From assembly GCA_037952775.1 (NCBI GenBank), contig JBANAY010000003.1:7502001-7566000 (forward strand): 64,000 nucleotides of DNA, written 5' to 3'. Every line of letters begins with the position of its first letter. Positions within the stretch are counted from its first letter, which is position 1. Below, in pieces: positions 35,521 through 46,477 of the stretch. Source of the DNA: Clonostachys chloroleuca (lineage: Eukaryota; Ascomycota; Sordariomycetes; Hypocreales; Bionectriaceae). The notes beneath the pieces are model-generated. The model saw only the letters and a program-made list of their open reading frames with translations. It was not told the DNA's origin and made no database searches. The position numbers and the translations under genes were made by a program.

Positions 35521-35946
35521 ATTTGCTAGTATAGACAATCGCGTACCGGTCTTCGATATCCGTTCAAAGTGCGTTGGTGAGACGGAGGTAAACAGAGACG
35601 ATTTGTCAGAGTATCAAACATGAAGTTGGTCCCAGTTTGTCAGCAACTCCGCGGAGTTCAGGCCAATCAGATCACGCCATGATGCTCCTAACCTATACGC
35701 TGGCCAAAACCAACCACCAAAGAGTTTTGAAGACTTGCCATTGCATGATGTGCTCTATTTACTAGTATGGCGATTGAAGTATACCTTGGAGACTTTAAAG
35801 TGCACGAGGATCACAATTCCCAAGTAAACATATCGCATCGAAATATAAGAAGTGACTATCCCTTGCCTTTTTTGCTTGCAAGGCTGTGCTTCTCTAGCTC
35901 CAACAACAACATTCATCAAACTATCCCATTAATTACCTTGATCACT
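35521..35946. other. divergent promoter between regulator and oxidoreductase
   Basis: 426 bp between two start codons on opposite strands. Presumed shared promoter; no specific element is called. Confidence 0.5.
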
Positions 35947-37151
35947 ATGGCTGTTATTCGCGTCGGTTTAGTCGGCCTTACAAGCATCAAGCCCGACGGG
36001 CTGGGTCCTCACGCTTGGGCCGTGTTTGCCCTTCTTCCCGTCTTCCTTCACTCTCCGGACTATGAGCTAGTCGCGCTCTGCAACTCCTCACTCGAGTCCG
36101 CTCGCCGTGCAATTGAAGCACATGGGTTACCTTCATCTGTGAAAGCATACGGAAATCCTGAAGATCTTGCAAAAGACCCGGACGTTGATCTGATCGTCAT
36201 CAGTGTGAGAGTAGGCAAGCATTTTGAAATCGCAAAGCCTGCACTGCTCGAGGGGAAGAAAGTTTTTGTCGAATGGCCACTGGGAGCATCAACAGAGGAA
36301 GCGGAAACACTCACTGCCCTCGCCCGCGAGAAAAATATCAAGACGATTGTCGGAGTTCAGGCTCGAGCAGACCCTCTCCTCCTGAAAGTTAGGGAAATTA
36401 TCCAGAGCGGAAAGCTTGGCAGAATCACTAGCGCCCATGCTCTTGGTTCTACCAGTAGCTTGCCGTCTCATTTCTGGTTTAACGGGATGGACTACTATCA
36501 GGACATCAAATCCGGAGGTAACTTGTATCACATCAACTTCGCTCATTGTATGTTGAATACCCACCAAACCCTCAAAATCTCCAATTGGCGCAGTGGAGCT
36601 GACATTGTGATTTTCTAGTCCTTGATTCCTTTACCTATGTTCTAGGCGATTTTGAGACACTTCAATCAGATCTTAAAACCGAAATTACCGAAATACCTGT
36701 GATGAGAGATGACGGAACCCTCACGGAGCCCATGAAGAAAAATACCCCTGACCACGCCCTTGTCCAAGGAAGACTCAAGAGTGGCGCTGTGGCTTCTATA
36801 GCCTACCGCTGGTGTGACCTTCACGAGGCCGTGGGTAACGTGGGTGTTCGATGGACTATCTCTGGGACAGGGGGTGAACTCGAAATAACGACAGATCAAG
36901 GACAGTGGCAAATGAACCCCCCGGATAGGAAGCTCAAGTTGAAGATCAGGGGAAAACCGGAAGAAGATATCGATTTCTCGGTTGCGGATGCTGGATTTGT
37001 CCAGAACATGGGGTCTTTTGGGCAGAACAGCGGGAGGATCTTGGATGCGTTTGCCCAAGGGGACCAGGCTGTGTATGCTGACTTCAGCTCAGCCACGCAG
37101 ACCCACAAGCTTCTTGATGAGATTCTCAAGAAGTCTGGGCATGAGTCTTAA
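35947..37151 (+). CDS. Gfo/Idh/MocA-family (Gal80-like) oxidoreductase
   Basis: Two exons, 35947–36547 and 36619–37151, with a 71-bp intron give 377 residues. The acceptor at 36618 is preferred because it yields HFLDSFTYVLGDFE, the conserved helix after the substrate loop; a later AG would lose it. N-terminal Rossmann part: VIRVGLVGLTS, then LVALCNSSLESARRAIE, DVDLIVISVRVGKHFEIAKPALLEGKKVFVEWP, where the EKP-type Lys of sugar dehydrogenases is replaced by Trp (VEWP). The C-terminal alpha/beta domain reads GAVASIAYRW. The lost EKP lysine and the overall similarity point to a Gal80-type regulatory or atypical dehydrogenase rather than a standard sugar dehydrogenase; this is not certain. Confidence 0.85.
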
Positions 37152-37632
37152 TGGATTAAGCATTCGGCTTCCCTTGCTTTCGGGGATCAGATGGAGATTC
37201 CGCTGAGAGATTTGGGGCGAGGGAGCTCTCAAGGGTCGAGAATGCCAACCATTTTGGGTGTTGTAGGGATAAACAAGTCTTACTCTGAGCCTTCTTATTC
37301 CTGTAATACTTAGGTCATATGAATTGTTCGACTTTGCTCATGTTTGTAGTTATTGTTGCAGAATTCCAAATTCAAGTATGGGAACCTATAGCTTCCTTGT
37401 TATGTGAGCGTTCCCTTGAAGCTGTATTCATTTGAGGGAATGCTTGGATATGAAAAATTCTAAAGTAGAGTCCTTCTCTGCCACTATGCTAGCATAGTTG
37501 AAAAGAATAACACGCTGCACCGAGAAGCGTCGGCAGCGATATAATCGAGGACAAACCCGCCCCATTAAACAAGCGAATCTTCTGTTGTAGGCAGGATATT
37601 TAGAAATCACGTAATTACCAAAAAATAATATA
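37152..37632. other. convergent spacer
   Basis: About 480 bp of A/T-rich sequence between convergent genes; nothing recognised. Confidence 0.5.
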
Positions 37633-38967
37633 CTAGACTAGGCCTTTTTTTCTCCACACAGCTTCGCATCCCTCTAATGCCCCGGGGTACCGATGCACGC
37701 CGGCAAGTGTGCAGTTCTTCCAGTACCGTCGGAGAGTATTACAGTGCTGAGGACTCGCCGCCTCCATGCCAGCCAAATATGCTGGTAGTGACATGAAGAC
37801 GGTGTAAGGGTTTGACTCTGAGCTGGAATCAAGGACGAGACACAATCGGTCCACAGCCGAAACCAATGTCTGTTGCTTGAACGGCTCCGAATCTCTGTCT
37901 TTCAACCGTGTAATCGCCGCGATGGCAGCGGCGCAACGATGGGTATCTGCACAGTGGCTGTAATCGCTGTTGTCGAGACCAACCTTGGACAATTGGTTTA
38001 TGACTTGGATGGTGGTACCCAGAGGATTCGATAGCGCACTCCCTTTGGTTATATCATGAAGAACTCGGTAGCAATCGGCCGGGCATCCTACCATACGAAA
38101 AAAGTCGTCGTCGAAAACATTATGATGCCAGTCATCCAAAATCAACGTTGAGCCGTCCGTTTTGGTGAGCGTACCACATAGATCGAACCATGCAAGCCTT
38201 GCAACGACATCAATCAGCCCAGGAATGGATTTCGAAAGTTTGTTTAGGTCGTCCCGGCTCCGGCAGTGGTGGTCAAGGAGAGACTTGGCCCCGCGGATAT
38301 GATGTTGCCACTGCCCGAATGGGCCATTGCAAACTTCAAACACAGCAAATGCTGCAATCCCAAGAATTGCAAAAGGGTTAGCAGTTTGGAGTGCTTTGTT
38401 GAGGCAAACAAGAAGGGTCAACTGGTGGGCGGCCGCTTCAACGCTCTCGGGACAGTCGTTGTTAAGAAAGTCGTTGGTAGATGATAATGTTTGGACAAAG
38501 TCGCACACTGTGGTAACTAAGTCGATAGTCTCTGAGGAGATGTGGTTCTGCCCACTATCTCGTGTTTGCTGAGCCTCGGAGTTGATGCGGTTACAGAAGG
38601 AGAACAGATGCTGCAGAAAGCTTTTCTCCTGCAAACCACTCGACAAAGGCTGTTCCTGAGCAGAACACGGAGTTGCGACTTGTTCATGCAGCCGTATTCT
38701 GGTTGCGCTTTCCGACCGATCCGTTTCTTCCTTTATCGATGAAGGTCCTGGGACGCGTCTTGTGCCTGGTCTGTTGTCGGAAACCCAGACGACCCGACGA
38801 GCGTAGCCACCGCATGATAAGCCCGCAAGTTTGCAAGGGAGACATCCCGGACGATTAAGGTCGCATTTGACATTCCTCGACTTGCAAGTGATACAGTCAC
38901 GATCCCGACGTATACCGCGGGGCTTACCGCGAGGCTTGATTGATACAAGGTGAGGAGCGTTGGGCAT
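37633..38967 (-). CDS. Zn(II)2Cys6 transcription factor
   Basis: Single exon of 444 residues from the Met at 38967. Near the N-terminus is a Zn2Cys6 cluster with spacing C-x2-C-x6-C-x6-C-x2-C-x6-C (CITCKSRNVKCDL… CLPCKLAGLSC), preceded by a basic stretch KPRGKPRGIRRDRD and followed by GYARRVVW, the arrangement of fungal regulators with the DUF3468-type C-terminal domain. The remainder is helical (AAHQLTLLVCLNKALQTANP, HIRGAKSLLDHH, LAWFDLCGTLT), and the protein ends in a conserved Trp/Cys segment seen in this subfamily (LRRYWKNCTLAGVHRYPGA). It is likely a nuclear activator or repressor; target genes are unknown. The in-frame stretch upstream to 39033 starts with a non-ATG codon. Confidence 0.85.
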   Translation of the reverse strand: MPNAPHLVSIKPRGKPRGIRRDRDCITCKSRNVKCDLNRPGCLPCKLAGLSCGGYARRVVWVSDNRPGTRRVPGPSSIKEETDRSESATRIRLHEQVATPCSAQEQPLSSGLQEKSFLQHLFSFCNRINSEAQQTRDSGQNHISSETIDLVTTVCDFVQTLSSTNDFLNNDCPESVEAAAHQLTLLVCLNKALQTANPFAILGIAAFAVFEVCNGPFGQWQHHIRGAKSLLDHHCRSRDDLNKLSKSIPGLIDVVARLAWFDLCGTLTKTDGSTLILDDWHHNVFDDDFFRMVGCPADCYRVLHDITKGSALSNPLGTTIQVINQLSKVGLDNSDYSHCADTHRCAAAIAAITRLKDRDSEPFKQQTLVSAVDRLCLVLDSSSESNPYTVFMSLPAYLAGMEAASPQHCNTLRRYWKNCTLAGVHRYPGALEGCEAVWRKKGLV

Positions 38968-39559
38968 CGCTAGGGCTCCCCAAGCGGACCATTTCCCAGA
39001 AGAGAAGGGAACCAATCTTCCTGGGGCAAGCAATCAAATCCACCGAACGGAGGGCGGGGATGAACTCTTATAACCCCACCCAGAGCCACTGGCATGGGGT
39101 GGCGTCTTGATAAGGAGGGCTGATTCATGATTTTACCTTGGCACGGCTGATAAGCTTGCCAGCATTTCCCACTAATTGTATTGCCATAGTTCCGAAAGCA
39201 ATCCCCACAGATAAGACAGTTCAGAGATGGCTGTTTGTATAGCGTCTTTAAGTTCATTCTTACTGGCTGACGACTCAGCAGTTGTCTACTATCATTAGCA
39301 GAGGAATAATGCTTTGAATACGATCTCTCAAGGAACATTAATAGAAGACTCCGCAGCGCAACTGAAGCCTTGGGCTCCATTTCTCTGTGCGGAGAATCAC
39401 TTCGTCTTAATGGGGTAATCAAGATAAATACTACCTGTTTCTTTGATCATTGTTGGTAACTTCACTATTTTTAATCCTTCGCTTTTAGCTTAACAGTCAT
39501 ACCACCTTTGTGCATAACACACCACCGAAAGATGTTAGCCATGGTTCCCCATCATCTTC
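38968..39559. other. intergenic region
   Basis: Upstream of the Zn2Cys6 gene and of the truncated transporter relic. The N-terminal half expected for that transporter is not found here. Confidence 0.5.
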
Positions 39560-40440
39560 ATGTTCACTACAAACCGGGAGAGCGTCCCCTTGCTTATTGA
39601 CGGCCTTCTGACTATCCCCGTTGCCCTATACGGGTTCTTGCTCTTTCCTGATATGCTACAAACAACGACTACATTCTATCTATCAACGGGGGAATGCGAA
39701 CTTGCTATCCCCAGAGTTCCCCCACCGCCACTCAAAGAGAAGACTCATCAATTGAATCTCAGCTTCGCCATCAAGGTATTTACTTCATGTCAGTGGTAGG
39801 GCTTTGTCGTGGTTTGGATCTTCGCTGGCAACACGGAATCTTTCAGTGGCAATACCCTACTGAATCTCTATATTCATAGCCACCCGAGTTCTAGGCTACT
39901 CTGAGAGATTTCCTTGGCACTAAACGCTATCTTGTGAGCCATTTCATTGGAATTACGGGCATTTACACGTCGATTATGGTGCTTGTTGCTGCCAAAAGCC
40001 TCGAGAGTCCCTTGTCAACCACCGTGACATTTGCCGGCTACTACTGCGCCAGATCGGCCTACGTTTGCCTGGCAAATTTCTTCGCTTGGTACGACAATGC
40101 AACGCGATTCGACGAGCCCATGTCCCGTGCTATCGTGTTTCCTAGCATGAATTTGGGCGCCAACTCCGTCATTGCCTGGTACAGTTTCTACGGAGCTTCG
40201 ATGGCCCCATAGTTCAACGTATGTCACCCATTTCCTAAGCTTCGTTCGCGAATACTCCTTACTGACTTTCCTTTCCGTAGCGAGGCATGTGGGCAAGGTT
40301 GCTTGCTCTATTGGATTGGTCCCTTAGGCTATTTCTCTCTCAAAAGCACATAGACACAACACCCACATGATCATAGAGGCGGAGGAGGAGCCTAAATGGA
40401 CTACCAACATCTTGGACTACAAGGGAAATGAGGTCTAGCT
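39560..40440 (+). pseudogene. decayed MFS transporter (Liz1/Fen2/Tna1 pantothenate-type)
   Basis: Recognisable pieces in order: PLLIDGLLTIPVALYGFLLF and FYLSTGECELAIPRVPPPP (mid-loop of allantoate/pantothenate permeases); FVVVWIFAGNTESFS; then, in another frame, LGTKRYLVSHFIGITGIYTS and CLANFFAWYDNATRFDE; and a tail remnant ending at a TAG near 40438. The N-terminal five or six membrane helices are missing. TAG at 39797–39799 stands where relatives have the second Trp of a WWGF motif. TAG at 40210–40212 stands where APWF is expected. Between ~39887 and ~39905 about 35 residues are deleted with a frame change. Both stops are TGG→TAG changes, the transition expected of repeat-induced point mutation, but two sites do not prove it. 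Clearly dead. Confidence 0.8.
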
Positions 40441-41226
40441 GGTTAGGAAAGCGGTCAATTTATCATCCGGTTGTATCACCCGGGAATTATGGCATTTTAA
40501 CATGGTATCGAAGTCTGGTAATGTCCAGCAATTGTACTGTCTAGCATTCAGTTTTCAACACAATACGTGCTTGAACCACACTGGGCACACGTGCTATCAT
40601 TGAATACGGTCAGATGCATAACTTCTTTTTCGGGCCTTACCATGCCAAGTGTCACTACGTCCTTATTCAGTCCGTCTTTCACCATCCTGGCCTTGTCGAC
40701 GAGCTGTTCCACGTTCAAGTCCACCGTTATCAAAGCTCTGATCCATTCTTGATTGCTTACCTATCACGGCTAGTTGCTTTCTGATCTCGGTTCCACTTTG
40801 AAATTGCTATGATGCGCTGATTGGACTTGGAGACCATGTCAGTTAGATTAGTTTCCACTTTGGGAAGGCTTTCAACCATGTTGTTAGATAACTTGGTGCT
40901 AATTAACTTAGACATCAATTATTGGTCCATTCTAAGCGTCACAGGAATTGCAAAATGCAAGGATGCCGATAACTTGTATCTCAATAGCCAGCTGAGTTTG
41001 GTTTATTAGTAATTCCAAGGTTTTCGAGGACCAAGAGCAGAATGGAAACCCTACAACTCCTACGACCAAGCTTGGGAATGCTGCTCTTCGAACAGCGACC
41101 TATGCCTCGATATGCCTCTTGTCCTTCTTCATTAATTTCCCACCCTTTTCTTTACGCCTTATAATATATCTGGCAGTAGGCTTTATACATCTCAACAGAT
41201 AAGTACCTAATCATTGTTCGTTCATC
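40441..41226. other. intergenic region
   Basis: About 790 bp separating the transporter relic and the DHA1 transporter; no coding signal beyond chance frames. Confidence 0.5.
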
Positions 41227-42696
41227 ATGGCCTACGAGCAATCGGCCACGATGATAGAACTGGGAAACAACGAAGGTCATACGTCTTCTCCAGCGACGCA
41301 AATCGAAGAGAGTGGCCTGCTTGACTCCAAAGACCCAGACCATCCTCGCAATTGGTCAACTGTTGCTAAGGTGTCATTTTGCACTATCGTGTGTGCAGCC
41401 GTGTTTGGAGTTTCCTTCGCATCCAGTATTCTCGGTCCGGCTGCCTCCATCATTGCACACGAGTACCATGTGTCCGAGATTACCATGCAGCTGGGTGTCT
41501 CACTGTTTGTTGCCGGATTTGCAGCTGGCCCACTTGTATGGGGTCCTTTTGCAGAAGCCTTTGGCAATAGATCAACGCTCATCATTGGGGTCATACTCTG
41601 TGGAGTCTGGCAGATTCCATTGGGCATGGCAAAGAACGTCCCGACAATTCTTGTTTCACGATTTCTCGCCGGTGCTTTCGGAAGTTCGATAACTACAGTT
41701 GGCTCTGGGATCTTGACGGACCTTTACGACCCCATTCCCCGAGGGACAACACTGGCCTTCGCGGCAGTGTCTATAAACCTCGGAAGCTCTTTCGCTCCGA
41801 TTGTAGCCAGCTATTCAACGATCGAGCACAGCTGGAGATGGCTTGCCTGGATTCCCTTGATATATTTTTGCTGCCTAGCTCTGATTGTTCTGCTATTCTT
41901 ACGAGAATCAGATCCTTCCCGAATCTTGGCCGCTCGACATATAAGGGGCAGCCAGGATGGGAGTAGCGATGAGGAAGAGCACTCAACCACCAATCCGAGA
42001 TTCCCAGTCCGCCAATCACATGAGCTGCTCGTAAAATACCTTAAGAAGCCGGTACTACTTTTCGTCCAGGAGCCCATCCTCATAATTTTCACCATCTACA
42101 TGGCATTTGTGTACGGGCTGCTGTACCTCTCTTACCAGCTATTCCCAATTGCGTTCCGAACTCGTGGTTGGTCCGCTCCAGCAGCCACTCTACCCTTCAT
42201 ATCCGTGGCAGTTGGGTTGTTCAGCTCCGTTGCTGTCATCTCCCTCTATATGAATACTTGGTATAAGCGAAAATGGCTAGAGAGGGGCCAAATTTCCACA
42301 CCCGAAGACTCTCTGCCACCGATGATTCTCGGTTCCGTGGTTTTACCCCCGGCAATATTCTGGTTTGGCTGGACGCTTGATTCCCACCCTGTCTCCCAAC
42401 TTCTTGCGGCCGGTTTTATAGGCCTGGGTCTTCAGCTGGTATTTACTGTGGGTGTGGTATATATTGTCAATGTCTACCGGGCGCATGTAGTGTCGGCGTT
42501 TGCTATCCACATCACCGTTCGAAGCCTGGTAGCATCGACGTTTCCGATATGGACTCAATCAATGTATCTTGGGCTCGGATTTAAGAACATGACAAATGTT
42601 CTGGGTGCATTCGCAGCCCTGATGCTGCCATTTCCCCTGCTATTTTTCTTCTACGGCCCTCGTATCCGGAGTTGGAGCAGGTATTCGGAGAGCTAA
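41227..42696 (+). CDS. MFS drug:H+ antiporter (DHA1, 12-TMS)
   Basis: Single exon of 489 residues. After a ~40-residue polar N-terminus with DPDHPRNWS, a hallmark just before TM1 in fungal DHA1 carriers, there are twelve hydrophobic segments. Motif A-like GPFAEAFGNR lies in loop 2–3, GSGILTDLYDPIPRG in loop 4–5, WRWLAWIP precedes TM6, and a large central loop carries Ser/acidic residues (GSSDEEEHSTT). These proteins sit in the plasma membrane and export drugs, polyamines or metabolites. The full set of helices and an intact frame indicate a working gene. Its neighbour on the convergent side is the Baeyer–Villiger monooxygenase, so export of a modified product is possible; that is inference. 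Confidence 0.9.
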   Translation: MAYEQSATMIELGNNEGHTSSPATQIEESGLLDSKDPDHPRNWSTVAKVSFCTIVCAAVFGVSFASSILGPAASIIAHEYHVSEITMQLGVSLFVAGFAAGPLVWGPFAEAFGNRSTLIIGVILCGVWQIPLGMAKNVPTILVSRFLAGAFGSSITTVGSGILTDLYDPIPRGTTLAFAAVSINLGSSFAPIVASYSTIEHSWRWLAWIPLIYFCCLALIVLLFLRESDPSRILAARHIRGSQDGSSDEEEHSTTNPRFPVRQSHELLVKYLKKPVLLFVQEPILIIFTIYMAFVYGLLYLSYQLFPIAFRTRGWSAPAATLPFISVAVGLFSSVAVISLYMNTWYKRKWLERGQISTPEDSLPPMILGSVVLPPAIFWFGWTLDSHPVSQLLAAGFIGLGLQLVFTVGVVYIVNVYRAHVVSAFAIHITVRSLVASTFPIWTQSMYLGLGFKNMTNVLGAFAALMLPFPLLFFFYGPRIRSWSRYSES

Positions 42697-43515
42697 TGAC
42701 CGGGATACGGATTGGAGTACGACGAGTGAGTGTCCTTCGAGATACTTAAAGAGTTGATTAGAGGGAGAAAAAATAACGACAGTTGTCATTGAGATAGTTC
42801 TTGCCTCGCACCTTGTTCTCCGTATATGACTGTGGAAAACTCGCCTGGAGGGCATCGGAAGTTTATGGATGTCTAAAATCAACATAGATTGACGTATAGC
42901 AATGTTCCTTGCATTGAAGCTTTATGCGCTACGAGACTTGTACAGCATACTTGAGCTTCTTCTAGCCTAGTAAGCGTCACGAGCTCGCACATGCGGTCTG
43001 GAAAACATTGAACATGCTTACCGCAACTCTTTTGGGTTGACTAATTTTCAATCTCTCCATTTCCATCATCTCCAAGAGACCCACACTCGCCCTGTGAACC
43101 TCTTCCTCCCTGAGGTGTGGAAGAATATCCATTTTCTCGTTTTGTTTATATAGAAATAGTAGCACTTGAGGATTTCCTCTTCTGCACAGCTCCAATTTAG
43201 GTTCCAACAACATGACAGTCCATCACATACGACCACACCTACCAGAGAAAACTGGATCCCGTCTGCTCTCCGTGCGTCAAGCTGGTAAGGGGCCGATTAG
43301 TAGTTGGGTCGGTGACGACCAGCGAATACCGGCTGTTGTATGTTCCTTTTTGTCTTTTGCTGAGCCGTTGTCAGGCAATTGCTTGTGTGAAGGTGTAGCT
43401 GGAGCGAAGCTAGCAAAAGGTGATTCTCTGTATCAACAGGTAGTAGGTACTCCCATTTCACTAGATCATGAGACACGTCTGTCTAATCTGGTCTATTATG
43501 ATCCTAATTTCTTTC
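42697..43515. other. convergent spacer
   Basis: About 820 bp between the DHA1 and monooxygenase genes; short open frames only. Confidence 0.5.
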
Positions 43516-45522
43516 CTAGGGTATTCTCCACCACCCTTCATGCAATTTTCTCAGGTCCTGTGGCCCAGGTTGCAGATAATCCGTCATACTCTCATCTTGG
43601 CTTGTTTCTTTCGCTGTAAAGCCATTTCCAAAGAAGAAAGAGAATCGGTTCTCAGGAGTCTTGTACTCATATTCCCAATCTTCCCATCTTGGATCCAGAT
43701 ATGCTATCGACTTGTGAGCCGCACTTCCTGGCCAAACGCCGTGGACACGCTCTCCTGGTCGGCCACCATTATACCAAGAGCTACAATCCTCAGAGAGCAC
43801 AGTCTTGCTAAAGAATGAATCTGCATATTGCGCAAAGTCATTAGTTGCTCTCGGTGATGGGGCGATGGCTTTGATCCCTTCTCGAGAGACTTTGCGAAGG
43901 ATCCTCGCGAAGAGAGTAAGCTGGATCTCAACTCCGTGTGTCACAGTACCAGACCTAGCACCACCATAAGGTCCGAGAGTGAAGAGAAGATTGGGGAAAC
44001 CCGGTGTGGCGATTCCAAGATAGCTGTAAGGGAATCCATATGCTCCGTCTTTGTGCCAGAGCTCACCCAAGTTATGGCCATAGGCTCGGATGGGGAATTG
44101 CTGTACCATGTCCACGTTGGCACCTGTGGCGCAGAAAACAGCATCAACTTCTCTGTGAATACCATCTTCAGTTTCTATGCCTGTTTCGGTGAAGCGCTTG
44201 ATTTTGGTCTGGATATAGTCGACGTTTTCTGAATCAATGGCCTCAAAATACCCCGGGCCAGGCGTTAGTCGGCGACAGTTGGGCGAGAATTCCGGGATTA
44301 CATGTTCCACAAGCTCTGGCTTGTTCTTGAGTCGCTCCTTGGCAATCTTGATGAATTTCTCCCTGGTCTCTTGGACTTCTCCCGTTCCTTTATACCAACC
44401 CCCAAAGCGTCTCCAATACTTGCCTTCTAGTTCCTGGCGATACTTGAGATAGACCTCAGGGTCCTTAAATTCCTCTTTTTTACTCTCTGGGATCAATTTT
44501 GGAGTAATAGAGGTGTCGTCTCCAGCAAAAGAAGCTGCAATCCATGTCTTGTTCCTGACGTAGTGATCAAGGCGAGCTACTCGAGATTGAATGTTGGCCA
44601 CAAGTTGGATTCCACTGGCTCCATTGCCGATGACGGCGACCCTCTTGCCGGCAAGGTCGAATGTTTTATCCCAATTGGAAGTATGTCGGAGAATTCCTTT
44701 AAAGTCTTTGATGCCGGGGTAGTCTGGAAGCTTCCAGGCGTTGAAGCGTCCGATTGCCGTGATGACAAAGTCGAACGTTTGTGACTCCTTTTTCCCAGAT
44801 TCCGTGATATCCAGATTGACGGTCCACTGAGAGGTGTTCTCGTCCCAGGAGATTTCTTCGACTTTGTGCCCAAATTTGATGTAGTCGTAGACTCCGTATT
44901 TAGAAGCCACCTTCTCCCAGTATCTGTACGCACATGTGTCAGGAACTTCTGAGGAACTTGTGTGAAAGTATACCCCAAGTGCATACGTACTCTCGAATCT
45001 CGGCCCCTTGGGCAAATTCTTCCGACCAGTTCACATTTGGCTCATATGTCGACTGGTAGACATGTGCAGGGATGTCACAGCGCACGCCTGGATAAACGTT
45101 TTCAAACCAGGTTCCTCCCTATTATCCAAATGTGAGCATGGTCAATTGAATCTATTGTCTGCCACCAGGGGTAGATTACATACCACTCCAGCATTCTTCT
45201 CGAATATGACCAGCTCAATATTAGGGACCTTTGCAGGTAGGAGAACACCGGCTTGGACGCCTGCAAGCCCTGCTCCAATCACAGCTACCCGCAGACGAGG
45301 GGGCTGGTCAATTGATCTATCTATCAAATCATCCGCTACCCTTGGGAGTGGCTTGTCTGGAAGAGTGGTTGAGATGCCAGCAGGGGCGGTGCCATTTGCG
45401 AGCCTTGATATGTCATCTTGGTTTAAGATATTCTCCTTAATTGTACCATTGCCATTCTTTGTCCCATTCAAAATCTTCGGGTCAGGCCGAGCCTCAGGGA
45501 TGACGTTAGTGATGCCAGGCAT
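43516..45522 (-). CDS. Baeyer–Villiger-type FAD monooxygenase
   Basis: Three exons (45522–45184, 45118–44991, 44923–43516) with 65- and 67-bp introns give 624 residues. The first Rossmann motif VIGAGLAGVQAG (FAD) begins near residue 70; exon 2 encodes GTWFENVYPGVRCDIPAH, the conserved FAD-contact region. The Baeyer–Villiger fingerprint F-x-G-x3-H-x3-W appears as FKGILRHTSNW, followed by the second dinucleotide motif VIGNGASGIQ (NADPH). The C-terminal part has the ATGANVD motif. The enzyme would insert an oxygen next to a carbonyl, turning ketones into esters or lactones, with NADPH and O2. The second donor is GTACGT, which gives IREYWEKVASKYG. It lies upstream of an allantoate-permease-type carrier on the same strand. 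Substrate (steroid, cyclic ketone, polyketide) unknown. Confidence 0.92.
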
Positions 45523-46477
45523 GCTGATGAATGTGATGGGTCCCAATATACTTGTTGATTGCCCTCTCTTAATGACCCTCAAGCAGCAGATAGAAAACAA
45601 CACAGATATGGGACTTCCCATTTTCTATCCCCATGCTTTACTCCCCACGATCACGAACATGCGGCTGCGAAGCACGTCATGTCCACTGCGGTAACGGAAG
45701 CACGCCACCACCTGTGCGAATCACTTACCACACCTTAGATATTAATAATACATAAGATAAGATTGTGCCATTCGGGGAATCAAATCTGCATCGGAAGCAC
45801 CCCGACAGCTACCCAAGACGCGCAATCCGGCTCCGTGCCTCGTATCGTGGACACCCAAATGGGAGATCATTGGCCGGTGTCCTCCCCACAGTAACATGAC
45901 ATTTCTTCAGGGGGTGAGATAATTAGACAACGCTGAAAACCGCTAGCTAAATTGCGTCTTTAGGGGCCAATATGCGTCATTGGAGCCGTTCGCTTGGCTG
46001 TACGAAGCCAATTTGAGCCACTGAGCCAGTGATTCAACAAGAGCCACTTAGAGATGAATCCTTTTCTATCAACTTCAGCGAGTCCATTCTCTAAGGTTCA
46101 TTCAGCGCGACGGGGTTGCGAGTTAAGCCTCCTTTTTCTGTTAAATGAATTCTCTCAATCTATGTATTGGATCATATTTTAGCCGTTTCATGGTCAATTT
46201 AAGTAGAATCGTCCATCGTAACGCAACGATCAATTGAGAGCATCCAAATTTCTTTAAGTCCGCAAGTTCTCTGGAATGAAGCTCTTTAATTATTCAGAGG
46301 TCATCTATATATTCGTTACTATTTTCCTCTTCCTCTGGATTCTTCCTTTGCAGCTGTAGCTCCTAACTATTTTTGTGCAGTATAGAAAACGAAGAAAAAT
46401 CACAGGGCAATACCATGTTCCTCTCCGTTTCTCTTCACGTGCCTCCTGCTTGAGCTCAGACATACCGGTCACCAGCT
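45523..46477. other. promoter region of the monooxygenase gene
   Basis: About 955 bp between the monooxygenase start and the end of the next minus-strand gene. No gene seen. Confidence 0.5.
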
